From positions 1 through 45,146 of the forward strand of contig NZ_CBFHHE010000014.1 in assembly GCF_965655635.1 (NCBI RefSeq): a stretch of DNA of 45,146 nt, in the 5' to 3' direction. A program made the translations under genes and the position numbers. This DNA comes from Nereida sp965655635 (GTDB lineage: Bacteria; Pseudomonadota; Alphaproteobacteria; Rhodobacterales; Rhodobacteraceae). The notes under the pieces were generated by a model. It searched no databases. It saw only the letters and a program-made list of their open reading frames with translations, and was not told the DNA's origin. Numbering within the stretch: position 1 is the stretch's first letter; each line of letters begins with the position of its first letter. Positions 17,758 through 26,794 of this stretch are shown piece after piece.

Positions 17758-19055
17758 TGGTTTCTGTCAAAAACACCGCCCTCTTTGCCGCCGTCTTTGG
17801 CCTGATCTTGCTGACCGGATTTACCTCTGGTTGGAACTCGGCGCTGCTTATCCTGAACATGGGGCTGATCTCAGCCATTATGGCAATCGGCGTTAACCTT
17901 CAGTGGGGTTTTGCAGGCTTGTTTAACATCGGCGTCATGGGCTTCTTGGCACTTGGCGGCCTTGCTGCGGTGCTGGTCTCTGAACCCGTTACACCCGGTG
18001 CGTGGTCCGCCGGTGGATTTCAGGTCATCGCCGCCCTTTTGATGGGGTTTGCCACAATCGCCCTCACGATTTTTGTGCGGCGCAAAACATCGGGGCGCGT
18101 ACGCACAATTGCCACACCGCTTCTTCTTGTTGTCGGGTTCTTCATCTACCGCGCCATTTTTGATCCCGCTGTAGCACGTATCGAAGCAATTGATCCGGCG
18201 GTTTCAGGCAACATCGGTGGGCTCAATCTGCCCATTCTGTTCGCGTGGCCTATTGGCGGTGTGTTTGCTGCCGCGGCTGCTTGGGTGATTGGCAAAACGG
18301 CTCTTGGACTGCGCAGTGACTATTTGGCGATTGCGACCCTTGGCATTTCCGAGATTGTCATCGCAGTGATGAAAAACGAAGACTGGCTTGCCCGTGGGGT
18401 CAAAAACGTCATCGGTATTGAGCGCCCTGTGCCGTCAGAGATCGAGCTGCAAGAAAGCGCGCAATTTATAGAGCGCGCGGCTGCACTCAACATTGATCCG
18501 GTCACCGCCTCGACGCTTTATGTTAAACTCAGCTATTCGGTGTTGTTTGTGATCGTCCTGTTGGTGATTTTCCTTGCCGCCGAGCTTGCGCTGAAATCCC
18601 CATGGGGCCGGATGATGCGCGCTATCCGTGACAATGAAACCGCTGCACGCGCGATGGGCAAAGATGTCACAGCGCGGCACCTGCAAATCTTTGTTCTGGG
18701 ATCGGCTATTTGCGGCGTTGCAGGGGCAATGATGGTGACGCTTGACGGTCAACTGACCCCAAGCAGCTACCAACCGCTTCGTTTCACATTTCTTATCTGG
18801 GTGATGGTGATCGTTGGGGGCTCGGGTAATAACTACGGCTCCGTGTTGGGCGGCTTTCTGATCTGGTTCCTGTGGGTTCAGGTAGAGCCATACGGCGCAG
18901 CACTAATGGGCTTTATCACCGACCCGATGCCTGACGCGTGGTGGATCAAAGAGCGCCTTCTGGCCAGCGTTGCACATATGCGATTGCTGACCATGGGATT
19001 GATCTTGCTGCTGGTTTTGCGGTTCTTCCCCCGTGGGTTGATCCCTGAGAAGTAA
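17757..19055 (+). CDS. Liv-type ABC transporter permease (LivM-like)
   Basis: A 432-residue membrane protein with about ten hydrophobic segments. LivM features include NLQWGFAGLFNIGVMGFLALGG, GLRSDYLAIATLGISEI, the loop SPWGRMMRAIRDNETAARAMGKD and a late GGSGNNYGSVLGG. It is longer than E. coli LivM-core proteins because of an extra polar loop between helices (about residues 85-110 and 210-245). It is the last gene of the transporter unit and is followed by a terminator. Confidence 0.93.
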   Translation: MVSVKNTALFAAVFGLILLTGFTSGWNSALLILNMGLISAIMAIGVNLQWGFAGLFNIGVMGFLALGGLAAVLVSEPVTPGAWSAGGFQVIAALLMGFATIALTIFVRRKTSGRVRTIATPLLLVVGFFIYRAIFDPAVARIEAIDPAVSGNIGGLNLPILFAWPIGGVFAAAAAWVIGKTALGLRSDYLAIATLGISEIVIAVMKNEDWLARGVKNVIGIERPVPSEIELQESAQFIERAAALNIDPVTASTLYVKLSYSVLFVIVLLVIFLAAELALKSPWGRMMRAIRDNETAARAMGKDVTARHLQIFVLGSAICGVAGAMMVTLDGQLTPSSYQPLRFTFLIWVMVIVGGSGNNYGSVLGGFLIWFLWVQVEPYGAALMGFITDPMPDAWWIKERLLASVAHMRLLTMGLILLLVLRFFPRGLIPEK

Positions 19056-19083
19056 ACGGAACGTATTCCATCGAAGACTAAAC

Positions 19084-19117
19084 AAGGGGCGGCCGATTGG
19101 ACCGCCCCTTTTCATTT
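19084..19117 (+). terminator. Rho-independent terminator after the Liv-type operon
   Basis: A 9-bp stem (aaggggcgg / ccgcccctt, arms 19084-19092 and 19102-19110) with a 9-base loop is followed by TTCATTT. It lies 28 bases after the LivM-like stop, between two converging genes. Confidence 0.82.
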
Positions 19118-19133
19118 GCTTAGCCAATTAACT

Positions 19134-19787
19134 TTAGTCGATCTGAAAGTTGCTGATTTGGGCACGAATAACGCTATCGGTATCATCGCTATCACCAGAG
19201 ACGGCAATCCCCAAAAGTTTGCCCGATGTCCCGCCGAACGCTTTGCGAAAATCGTTCGATAAATTGACGCTTTCAGAATGTGTTCCGGTGCCGGCGGGCC
19301 GCAACGCAACCGTCATCCCTTGGCCTGGCTGGTAAGGTGATTGCAACAAAGCGCCGCGGCTATGATTACCGCCCCATGCATATTGGATCACGCGCAGGTC
19401 ATCATTTCCCAACAGCGATCTGATGCCAGCGCCAGCCAGCTTTTCGGCCTGATCGTCTGGTGCGAACAGAAAATAGATCGAGATGTTGCGATCATCACCG
19501 CCTTTCACGCTCAGATCTGTTGCGGGAACGGATTGGCTCACAGACCAGTTCCATGAGGCGCGCTCGGCCTCCCAAAAACTGCGCGGCAATTTGCGCCACG
19601 CAATCGACACAGCCCCATCTGATGCGATGCCAAGGCTTTGTCCAAAATCGTAATCGTTCTTTGAAAACAGTGATAGCCGTTGGTTTTTCCATCCTTCAGA
19701 CAAACTTACAGGGGCCGCCAATGCAGATGAGCCGTAGGAGATGACGGCTGTCGCGCTTACCGCCGCAAACAGAGCTTTTTTTAACAT
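19134..19787 (-). CDS. DUF3047 domain-containing exported protein
   Basis: A 217-residue protein beginning MLKKALFAAVSATAVI, a Sec-type signal peptide ending near ALA-APVS. The mature part resembles DUF3047 proteins: IAWRKLPRSFWEAERASWNW, a segment with charged GGDDRNISIYFLF, and QYAWGGNHSRGALLQSPY. The function of the family is unknown. An AGGA ribosome binding site precedes the ATG at 19785-19787; longer in-frame readings lack this and bury the signal peptide. It appears to be a single-gene unit. Confidence 0.8.
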   Translation of the reverse strand: MLKKALFAAVSATAVISYGSSALAAPVSLSEGWKNQRLSLFSKNDYDFGQSLGIASDGAVSIAWRKLPRSFWEAERASWNWSVSQSVPATDLSVKGGDDRNISIYFLFAPDDQAEKLAGAGIRSLLGNDDLRVIQYAWGGNHSRGALLQSPYQPGQGMTVALRPAGTGTHSESVNLSNDFRKAFGGTSGKLLGIAVSGDSDDTDSVIRAQISNFQID

Positions 19788-19921
19788 GATAAGTCCTATA
19801 CCGTTACTTACTAAATCATAAACAGAAGCTGTGGCAGAGGGGCAGTACAAAGCCCGTGCCTCATCAAAACGTGAACCGCCCGTGAACGGGTCAGGCACAC
19901 AGCGCAAAGCAGGAACACCTG

Positions 19922-20542
19922 ATGCACCTTGCCATTTTTATCCCTTCCGCAGGTAACTCAACGCGGATACGCGGCGCTGACAAGTGCTTTGAAGATGTCA
20001 CCGGCACGCCTTGTCTAACGGCAATGATTCAGCGCGCCCGAAAGGTGACTGATGATGTTATCGTGACAGTGCCGGCTGAAGATCATCCGCGCATAAGTCT
20101 GACAAACGGGGCTACCACTGTTGTGTGCGAAAACGCCCATGAAGGCATGTCCGCCTCCCTCAAAGCTGGGGTGGCCGCGCTGCCATCAAACGTAACCGCC
20201 GTGATGATCCTGCCCGCTGACATGCCAGCCGTCACCGCCAGTGATCTATCGATGATGTGGGCTGTATTTCAGGCCTCGCGCCTCAAGATCCTTCAGGCCG
20301 CTGCTGCCGACGGAACAGCAGGGCACCCGGTGATCTTTGATCGCTCGCTCTTTGCACAGTTTGGCGGGCTTTCGGGGGATCGGGGTACTGCATCCATCAT
20401 TAGCGACAACGCCAAAAATCACGGTTTGATCCCGCTTGAAGGTGACCGCGCCACTCTTGATCTTGATACGCCAGAAGCGTGGGAAACTTGGCGCGCCAGC
20501 CGTGGGCTCAGCGGGCTGTCCGCCTTACTTAGGAACCAATAG
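19922..20542 (+). CDS. MobA-like NTP transferase (MocA-type nucleotidyltransferase)
   Basis: A 206-residue protein of the NTP_transf_3 family. The nucleotide-binding loop is a variant, PSAGNSTRIRGADK, of the usual AAG-x-S-x-R-M pattern, and the metal-binding ILPADMP is present. Relatives transfer CMP or GMP to molybdopterin, or activate sugars; the substrate here cannot be read from the sequence. modABC lies 18 kb away, not adjacent. The gene's end overlaps the 3' end of the converging RTX-Hint pseudogene by 18 bases. Confidence 0.8.
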   Translation: MHLAIFIPSAGNSTRIRGADKCFEDVTGTPCLTAMIQRARKVTDDVIVTVPAEDHPRISLTNGATTVVCENAHEGMSASLKAGVAALPSNVTAVMILPADMPAVTASDLSMMWAVFQASRLKILQAAAADGTAGHPVIFDRSLFAQFGGLSGDRGTASIISDNAKNHGLIPLEGDRATLDLDTPEAWETWRASRGLSGLSALLRNQ

Positions 20543-23500
20543 CCGCGCCTCATAAGCCTTAAGCGATTTACGTGCGCTGGTGTAATCCTGCATGCCAGTA
20601 TCGCTATTCAGTTCTGGAAACAGAGAGAAAATCTCATCGCGCTGAGCACGATCAATTCCGCGCATGGTATAGTCACCAGGCTGAAAACTCTCGGACTATG
20701 TACCGTCAGACAAAACAACCTCATGCTGGTCGAACATGAAATGGATATAGCTAGCGCTTTGCGTGTTCAGCCGCTCAATTCCATCGCTACCCACTAAATG
20801 TTTAGCGCTGACCAGCACCTCACGCTCTTCGAAGTAAAGCTCTGCTCGGTCGTTGGCGATCAGCATTCTATGGTTCGGACTAACGATCATATCGCGTTCT
20901 GGCAGGTCATTCCCCAACGCACCTGCCCTAATGATCACGGGCTTCAACTCCGGCGCGGCGGCCAGCCCTTTGTGGTTCACGTCTTTGCGGCCAACCCATC
21001 TGATTTCTTGGATGCCGTTGTCACGCCTAATCACGCGTTCCCCCTCACGCAAGTCTTGGACCAAACGCTCGCCCTTATCTGTGGCGATGCGCGTGCCCGG
21101 CGTGAAACAAGGAATAACATTCTCAATTTCAGAAAACCTGAGGGATCCCGTGACAGCACCGCCCGCGCCATCAAGAAACCGCACAGTGCCCGCTTCTTCG
21201 TCATCGGGGTCCATCTCAACACGCAAATGCCCGCTGCCGCGCAGATCAAGCGTATCTGTGTCCTGCCCATCGGGGCCTTCACCGCCGATGATTTTATCGC
21301 CCGTACCGTCCGCGGCCGAGGTGACCCGGAACGTATCATCACCGCCTCCGCCAGACAGTTGATCCGCCCCTGCTTCACCGTGCAAAACATCGTCCCCAAG
21401 GCCGCCGCTGACCTCATCATCACCAAGGCCCGCAAACACCGCATCATTGCCGTCGCCCGCAATAATGATGTCGTCATTAGGTCCTTCGCCTGTGACTACC
21501 TCATCAAGGGCATCAACACGGTCATCATCCGGATCACCGCGGTAGGCCAGATCAATCAGATCATCACCAGAGGTCCCCATAATGGTCCCGTCCCGAGGTG
21601 CCTCATTGACAGTAACAACAGCAATTGCGTCCGCCGCGTTCCCTTCATGGTCTTCTGCGGTGTAGTTTATTGCGGTTTCGCCCGTGAAATCGGAAACCGG
21701 TGTGAACACAATCTTGTTGGCAACAATCTCAACGGTACCTTGGGTCGCTGACACAAATGCTGAGGTGATCTTTAGCGCACCGCCTTCGGGGTCCTCGTCA
21801 TTTGCAATCACATCGACGGTGATCGGAATGCCTTCGACTGTGGCCGCCGTGTCATCGCGCGCAATCGGGGCGCTGTTAACGCGATCCCCCAAAATTTGCT
21901 CAATCTCGGCGTAGGCAAGCGAATGGGTAACCGCACCGTTGATATCCAGAAACTCAACCCGCCCCGAAGTTGAGTTTTCATCCACATCAAGACTGTGTTG
22001 AACAACCCGAAAAGGGCCAAGCCCCCGAAGATCAAGATGTCTACGTCGCCCACATCGTTGGCAGTGCTAGACCCCGTACCGCCGGTTACAATGTCACCTG
22101 CCGTTCCTCCCACGATGACATCACGGTCATCGCCGCCATCAATCGTGTCGGCGCCGGCACCGCCCATGAGAACATCATCCCCAACCCCGCCGATTAGCGT
22201 ATCGCCAAGATCACCTTCACACTGTCGATCGTAAGGGACAGGTTATCAATTGCCCCAGACCCATGAAGGTTCACAACCATTTGCGCCGCACCGGATTGAT
22301 TAATGTTGAGGATAACCGCCTCGCCATCGTCCGTCGATGTTGTCTTGACGCTGAGTAACACGCCCTGATCGTCAAAAAGCGAAACAGTCGCGCCGCTTTC
22401 GGCATCCAAAAGTGTCAGCGAATGTACCGTGCTCGGGCCATCAAAATCGAAAATGAAACTGCCGCCGCCCGCGTTATCGTTAGGATCGTTCTTGTTACGG
22501 TCCTCAGATAGGATCAGAACTTTGCCTAATGTATCACTGGCAAGGTCGGCATCACCGCCTGTTGGCTGCGCACTATCAAACACCATTACGGGGGTTTTCG
22601 GATTGCCGCCGCTGACCATAAACCCTTGATGCGCAGATTGGGTCGTTAGTATCTCGCCTGTTTCAGGCCCATTGAAATCAATTACTTGGCTTATGTCCGT
22701 TCTGCCACCAACCAGCGTATCATTACCGTCACCGCCGCGAAGCCTATCCGCACCTGCGCCACCAATAAGTGTGTCATCGCCATCGTTGCCCTGCAAATCA
22801 TCGTTGCCAAAGCCACCTGTAAGAATATCAAAACCGCCATCGCCGATCAGGCTATCGTTGCCAAGGCCACCAGAAAGAACGTCATGGCCAAGTCCCCCGT
22901 CCAGTGCATCGTCGCCCGTGCCACCAACCAGACTGTCAGCGCCGTCATCCCCGTAGAGGGCATCATCACCTGCCCCGCCAGCGACGTAATCCTTACCAGC
23001 ACCGCCCCTTAAAAAGTCGCTACCCTCACCGCCAAACACATCATCAGAGCCGTCAGCAGCATAAACCGTATCATTACCCGCCCCCGCCAGGACGACATCA
23101 TCATTTGGCTGCGCACACGGCAGCAAAGCGTCCGAGTGATCGATCTCATCGCCATCGATATCTTCAAACCTGTGATCAATCAGATCATCATCAGAAGTTC
23201 CATCCACATAGCCATCGGGATCTTCGTTAACCACCAAGTTGAACCCAATTTCAGAGATACCAAATGGTACCGCTGTCTGGTAGATCCGCTTCAGGCTTTA
23301 CGTGGATGATCTGCAACGTTTTCACTGCACCAGATATGGTCACACCAACAGGCGGCGCTGAAAATTGCTCGGCCACGCCCGTGATCGAATTGCCGTCAAC
23401 GGATTGCGCGTCAGTGACATTGCTGAACGTTACTGGAAGCTCGTTTCCATCGACATCCTGGGCGATAATTGTAACTGTGTCGCCCCACCCGTACGCATCG

Positions 23501-23757
23501 CTGCGGTCGATGTCGTGCAAGTTGAACATCACAGCAGTGATGGGCGCTGAAAAACTTAGCGATGCAATATTTGGCTGATCTGCCTGCATTGATGTGAGGG
23601 CCTGAACACCGTTGAACTCGGCAACTTCGGTTATGGCGCGAGTCCCGTTCGAAGGCGTATCAATAACGACGGCCACATCTGAACTGCCGTTGCTCAGCGT
23701 AGTTATTTCGCCGTCGATGCCCGAAACAGAGGCCCAATCAAGAGTGTAGTCGCTCAT
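20525..23757 (-). pseudogene. Decayed RTX / cadherin-like / Hint_2 large protein
   Basis: The reading frame starts MSDYTLDWASVSGIDGE at 23757. It would encode about 1,080 residues: an N-terminal beta-rich domain (about 165 residues), an acidic linker, some 14 GGxGxDxL calcium-binding repeats, a 110-residue beta domain, more RTX repeats, a cadherin-like segment (APIARDDTAATVEGIPITV), further RTX repeats and a C-terminal Hint_2 domain beginning CFTPGTRI. It is broken at four points: a +1 frameshift near 23262-23264, -1 type shifts near 22207 and 22034, and an in-frame TAG at 20696-20698, after which the same frame continues with a conserved-looking tail to a TAA at 20525. Intact relatives are secreted surface or adhesin-like proteins of Rhodobacterales. 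The four pieces could be made separately, but the lesions point to a pseudogene. Confidence 0.85.
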
Positions 23758-23936
23758 TAGTCTACTCCAATATTGACAGCACCCTGATAGATTTCAGGGG
23801 CATCAATTTCGGGCGGCTGCCCGTTGAATACGAAGTCCGCATTGGCAAAGACGCCGAATATTACCGCGCGCAGCTTTGCGCCGTAGCGGTACCGTTCTTG
23901 CAATGTCGGGAAGGTGCTTTGCACCGGATCATTCAC
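23757..23936 (-). CDS. Small hypothetical ORF coupled to the RTX-Hint gene
   Basis: A 59-residue frame (GTG start, MNDPVQSTFPTLQERYRYGA...) whose TAA overlaps the ATG of the RTX-Hint gene by one base. In-frame TAG and TAA codons lie directly before the GTG and no ribosome binding site is clear. It may be a true small partner or the remnant of a longer upstream gene. I do not recognise its sequence. Confidence 0.35.
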   Translation of the reverse strand: MNDPVQSTFPTLQERYRYGAKLRAVIFGVFANADFVFNGQPPEIDAPEIYQGAVNIGVD

Positions 23937-24391
23937 TTACTAACGAATGGGGTCACTAAGACTGGTCCGCGGTCTGCATACGCCAACAGCATAAAGTCAC
24001 CAAAGAGAAAAATAACTTTAGATGAAAAACCCTCGCGACCCAAGTGCCATCAGTAGCGGCGTTGGGCACAAATCAGACCGAGGTTACTGATGGATTGTTT
24101 CAATACACGAACCGAACCACGGTTCATCATTAATCATGAAGAACTTTGAAATACGGTGCGTTACAGTTCGCAGCTGCCATAAACAGCGCTCAGATGTTAA
24201 CCATAATGCAGAAACAATCATCTGGGCATCAAACATGGCGATTATCATTAACCTAGTTTGAATATTTCTGCGTGATTGCGTTATCAAATCAAAGAACAAA
24301 TACCGTTTAAGCGCCACGACGCAGAATCGCATTCTCTGAGAAACTACTGAATACCCGCCGAAATCGCTCGGAGTAGGCATTCAATTTACTG
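23937..24391. other. 455-base stretch without a recognisable gene
   Basis: This stretch is richer in A and T than its surroundings. It contains an 11-base inverted repeat (24047-24093), a small GAACC-AC-GGTTC palindrome at 24114-24125, and a 98-codon open frame on the minus strand (24084-24380) with no recognisable domain and unconvincing composition. It lies beside the 3' end of tRNA-Leu. No promoter or RNA gene could be supported. Confidence 0.5.
24047..24093. repeat. Inverted repeat, 11-base arms
   Basis: Arms ccatcagtagc (24047-24057) and gttactgatgg (24083-24093) match at 10 of 11 positions across a 25-base spacer. This could be a stem-loop in RNA or the trace of a mobile element end; neither can be shown. 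Confidence 0.5.
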
Positions 24392-24477
24392 TGGTACCGG
24401 TGGTCGGACTCGAACCGACACGATGTCACCATCGGGGGATTTTGAATCCCCTGCGTCTACCATTCCGCCACACCGGC
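24392..24477 (-). tRNA. tRNA-Leu (anticodon CAA)
   Basis: The minus strand folds as a class II tRNA of 86 bases. The acceptor stem pairs GCCGGTG with CACCGGT, the anticodon stem GGGGA/TCCCC carries the 7-base loop TTCAAAA with anticodon CAA, a variable arm follows and the T-loop is GGTTCGAGTCC. The discriminator A and an encoded CCA close the 3' end at 24392. It reads UUG codons. It diverges from typA. Confidence 0.95.
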
Positions 24478-24608
24478 GTAACACAGTAGGCGCGGTTTAG
24501 CGCCGGTCTTCGGCGGCGTCAACGGCTTCTCGCACCTTGTCTCTGGCCTTTTTGCAAAAGCCACTATAAGGCGCACACAACACGTCCCTCTATATAGGCA
24601 AAAACCCA

Positions 24609-26423
24609 ATGGATATGCGCAATATTGCGATCATCGCCCACGTTGACCACGGCAAAACGACCCTTGTTGACGAACTTCTCAAACAGTCCGGTGCTTTTCG
24701 CGAGAACCAAGCAGTGGCCGAACGCGCCATGGATAGCAACGATCTGGAGCGTGAGCGCGGCATTACGATTCTCGCCAAAGCGACATCTGTTGAATGGAAC
24801 GGTTTGCGCATCAACATCGTTGACACCCCCGGTCACGCCGACTTCGGCGCCGAGGTTGAGCGGATCTTGTCGATGGTTGACGGTGTTGTGCTGCTTGTGG
24901 ACGCCGCAGAGGGTCCGATGCCTCAGACAAAATTTGTAACCTCGAAAGCACTGGCGCTTGGGCTCAAGCCAATTGTGGTTCTGAACAAAGTTGATAAGCC
25001 TGATGCGGAACCTGACCGCGCACTTGACGAGGTCTTTGATCTTTTCGCCTCGCTTGACGCAACGGACGAGCAACTTGATTTCCCATCGCTGTACGCCTCT
25101 GGCCGTAACGGGTGGTGTGACGACAGCCTTGAGGGCGACCGTGAGAACCTTAATGCGCTGTTTAAGCTTGTCGTTGATCACGTCCCTGCCCCCAAGCAGA
25201 TCCAAAAGCGTGAAGAACCTTTCCGCATGCTGGCGACCACTCTTGGTGCCGATCCGTTCATTGGCCGCATTTTGACCGGCCGCGTTGAGGCCGGCACGTT
25301 GCGTACTGGTGAAACCGTAAAAGCGTTGTCTCGCGATGGTACTAAAGTTGAGCAGTTCCGCGTCACCAAAATTCTGGCGTTCCGTGGTCTTGCCCAATCT
25401 CCGATCGATGTAGCAGAGGCCGGTGATATCGTAAGCCTTGCGGGTATGACCAAAGCGACCGTGGCTGATACCATCTGTGATCTGTCTGTTGAGGACGCGA
25501 TCCCCGCGCAACCGATTGACCCGCCCACTATCACAGTCACTTTCGGCATCAACGACAGCCCTCTTGCAGGTCGTGACGGCAAAAAAGTCCAATCACGTGT
25601 TATTCGTGAACGCCTGATGAAAGAAGCTGAAACCAACGTAGCGATCCGTGTCACTGACACCGCCGGTGGTGACGCCTTTGAGGTTGCGGGCCGCGGTGAA
25701 TTGCAGATGGGTGTTCTGATTGAGAACATGCGCCGCGAAGGTTTCGAGCTTTCAATCTCGCGCCCACAGGTTCTGTTCCGCGAAGAAGACGGCCAGCGTC
25801 TTGAGCCAATTGAAGAAGTCACGATCGACGTGGATGACGAATATTCCGGCGCAGTTATTGAGAAAATCACTGGTGCGCGTAAAGGCGAGATGACCGAGAT
25901 GAAGCAACAAGGCGGCAAGACCCGCATTATTGCGACCATCCCGTCACGGGGCCTGATTGGTTATCACGGTGAATTTCTGACCGACACACGCGGGACAGGC
26001 GTTTTGAACCGCGTTTTCCACGGATGGGCCCCCCACAAAGGGTCCATCCCTGGCCGCCGTGCTGGCGTTCTGATTTCAATGGAAAACGGTGTGTCTGTTG
26101 CTTACGCGATCTTCAACCTTGAAGACCGTGGTCGTTTCTTCATCGGAAGCCAAGAGGACGTATACCAAGGCATGATCATTGGCGAGCATAGCCGTGAAAA
26201 TGATCTTGAGGTGAACCCGCTTAAGGGCAAAAAACTGACAAACGTCCGCGCCTCCGGCACAGATGAAGCAGTTCGTTTGACCACTCCAATCCGTTTGTCC
26301 CTTGAAGAAGCAATTGCCTATATCGACGATGATGAGTTGGTTGAGGTGACACCAAACGTCGTGCGCCTGCGCAAGCGCCACCTTGACCCGCATGAGCGTA
26401 AACGCGCGTCACGTTCAGCGTAA
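24609..26423 (+). CDS. typA: Translational GTPase TypA/BipA
   Basis: A 604-residue ribosome-associated GTPase. G motifs are visible: AHVDHGKTT (G1), ERERGITI (switch I), DTPGHADF (G3) and NKVDKPDA (G4). Domain II follows from about residue 205, then an EF-G-like domain III/V region and the BipA-specific C-terminal domain (from about LIGYHGEFLTDTRGTG). The length is normal. BipA affects ribosome assembly and stress adaptation. The ribosome binding site is weak (AGGC before ATG). A strong terminator follows. Confidence 0.96.
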   Translation: MDMRNIAIIAHVDHGKTTLVDELLKQSGAFRENQAVAERAMDSNDLERERGITILAKATSVEWNGLRINIVDTPGHADFGAEVERILSMVDGVVLLVDAAEGPMPQTKFVTSKALALGLKPIVVLNKVDKPDAEPDRALDEVFDLFASLDATDEQLDFPSLYASGRNGWCDDSLEGDRENLNALFKLVVDHVPAPKQIQKREEPFRMLATTLGADPFIGRILTGRVEAGTLRTGETVKALSRDGTKVEQFRVTKILAFRGLAQSPIDVAEAGDIVSLAGMTKATVADTICDLSVEDAIPAQPIDPPTITVTFGINDSPLAGRDGKKVQSRVIRERLMKEAETNVAIRVTDTAGGDAFEVAGRGELQMGVLIENMRREGFELSISRPQVLFREEDGQRLEPIEEVTIDVDDEYSGAVIEKITGARKGEMTEMKQQGGKTRIIATIPSRGLIGYHGEFLTDTRGTGVLNRVFHGWAPHKGSIPGRRAGVLISMENGVSVAYAIFNLEDRGRFFIGSQEDVYQGMIIGEHSRENDLEVNPLKGKKLTNVRASGTDEAVRLTTPIRLSLEEAIAYIDDDELVEVTPNVVRLRKRHLDPHERKRASRSA

Positions 26424-26450
26424 TCTATCCTTAGACTATGCCCGAAATAG

Positions 26451-26486
26451 AAACGGCGGCCCAACCAATGGGCCGCCGTTTTACGT
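26451..26486. terminator. Bidirectional terminator between typA and the DUF1330 gene
   Basis: A perfect 12-bp stem (aaacggcggccc / gggccgccgttt, arms 26451-26462 and 26470-26481) with a 7-base loop and T on the 3' side in the plus direction and TTT on the minus side. It separates converging genes. Confidence 0.88.
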
Positions 26487-26509
26487 TGTTGTCTTAACTT
26501 TCTAAGCGT

Positions 26510-26794
26510 TTAGATTTCTTCAACAATCACCAGTTCACGCTCACTCGCCAGCCGCGCATGGACCAATGCCTGCTGATAAGTGGCTGAATTATAGCATTTT
26601 TCGGCAATCTCCAGGCTGTCAAACCGGACCACGACATTGCGTGGCCGCTCTACACCTTCTTTTTGAACATACGTGCCGCCGCGGGCCAAAAATACTCCGC
26701 CGTGCTCGGCGATCGCTTGGGTCGCAAGCTTGGCATATTTCGCGTATTCCACGTCATCGGTGACAGTAACGTGACTGATCCAAAGTGCGCTCAT
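26510..26794 (-). CDS. DUF1330 domain-containing protein
   Basis: A 94-residue protein of the dimeric alpha/beta-barrel DUF1330 family, seen in MSALWISHVTVTDDVEYAKY, GGVFLARGGTYVQKEG, RNVVVRFDSLEIAEKCYNS and the C-terminal ERELVIVEE. The function is unknown. Its ATG overlaps the alaS stop by 4 bases, so it is translated from the alaS transcript. Confidence 0.9.
   Translation of the reverse strand: MSALWISHVTVTDDVEYAKYAKLATQAIAEHGGVFLARGGTYVQKEGVERPRNVVVRFDSLEIAEKCYNSATYQQALVHARLASERELVIVEEI

Noticed and set aside
20798..21751. 317-codon plus-strand frame over the RTX-Hint gene
   Set aside because: Antisense shadow of the repeat-rich gene, with no domain of its own.
22030..23265. Programmed frameshifting in the RTX-Hint gene
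   Set aside because: No slippery heptamer, shifts in opposite directions and an additional nonsense codon favour decay or read error.
24047..24093. Possible insertion-sequence end (the spacer reads gcggcgttgggcacaaatc, reminiscent of some IS5-type ends)
   Set aside because: Only one end-like segment, no transposase remnant and no target duplication could be seen.
24108..24115. 8-base match (cgaaccga) between the gap and the T-loop of tRNA-Leu as a possible att repeat
   Set aside because: Too short; expected by chance in such a region.
24084..24380. 98-codon minus-strand frame in the gap next to tRNA-Leu
   Set aside because: No recognisable domain, no ribosome binding site, and residue composition unlike neighbouring proteins; treated as chance.
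24564..25592. 342-codon minus-strand frame over typA
   Set aside because: Antisense shadow of a well-conserved GTPase gene.
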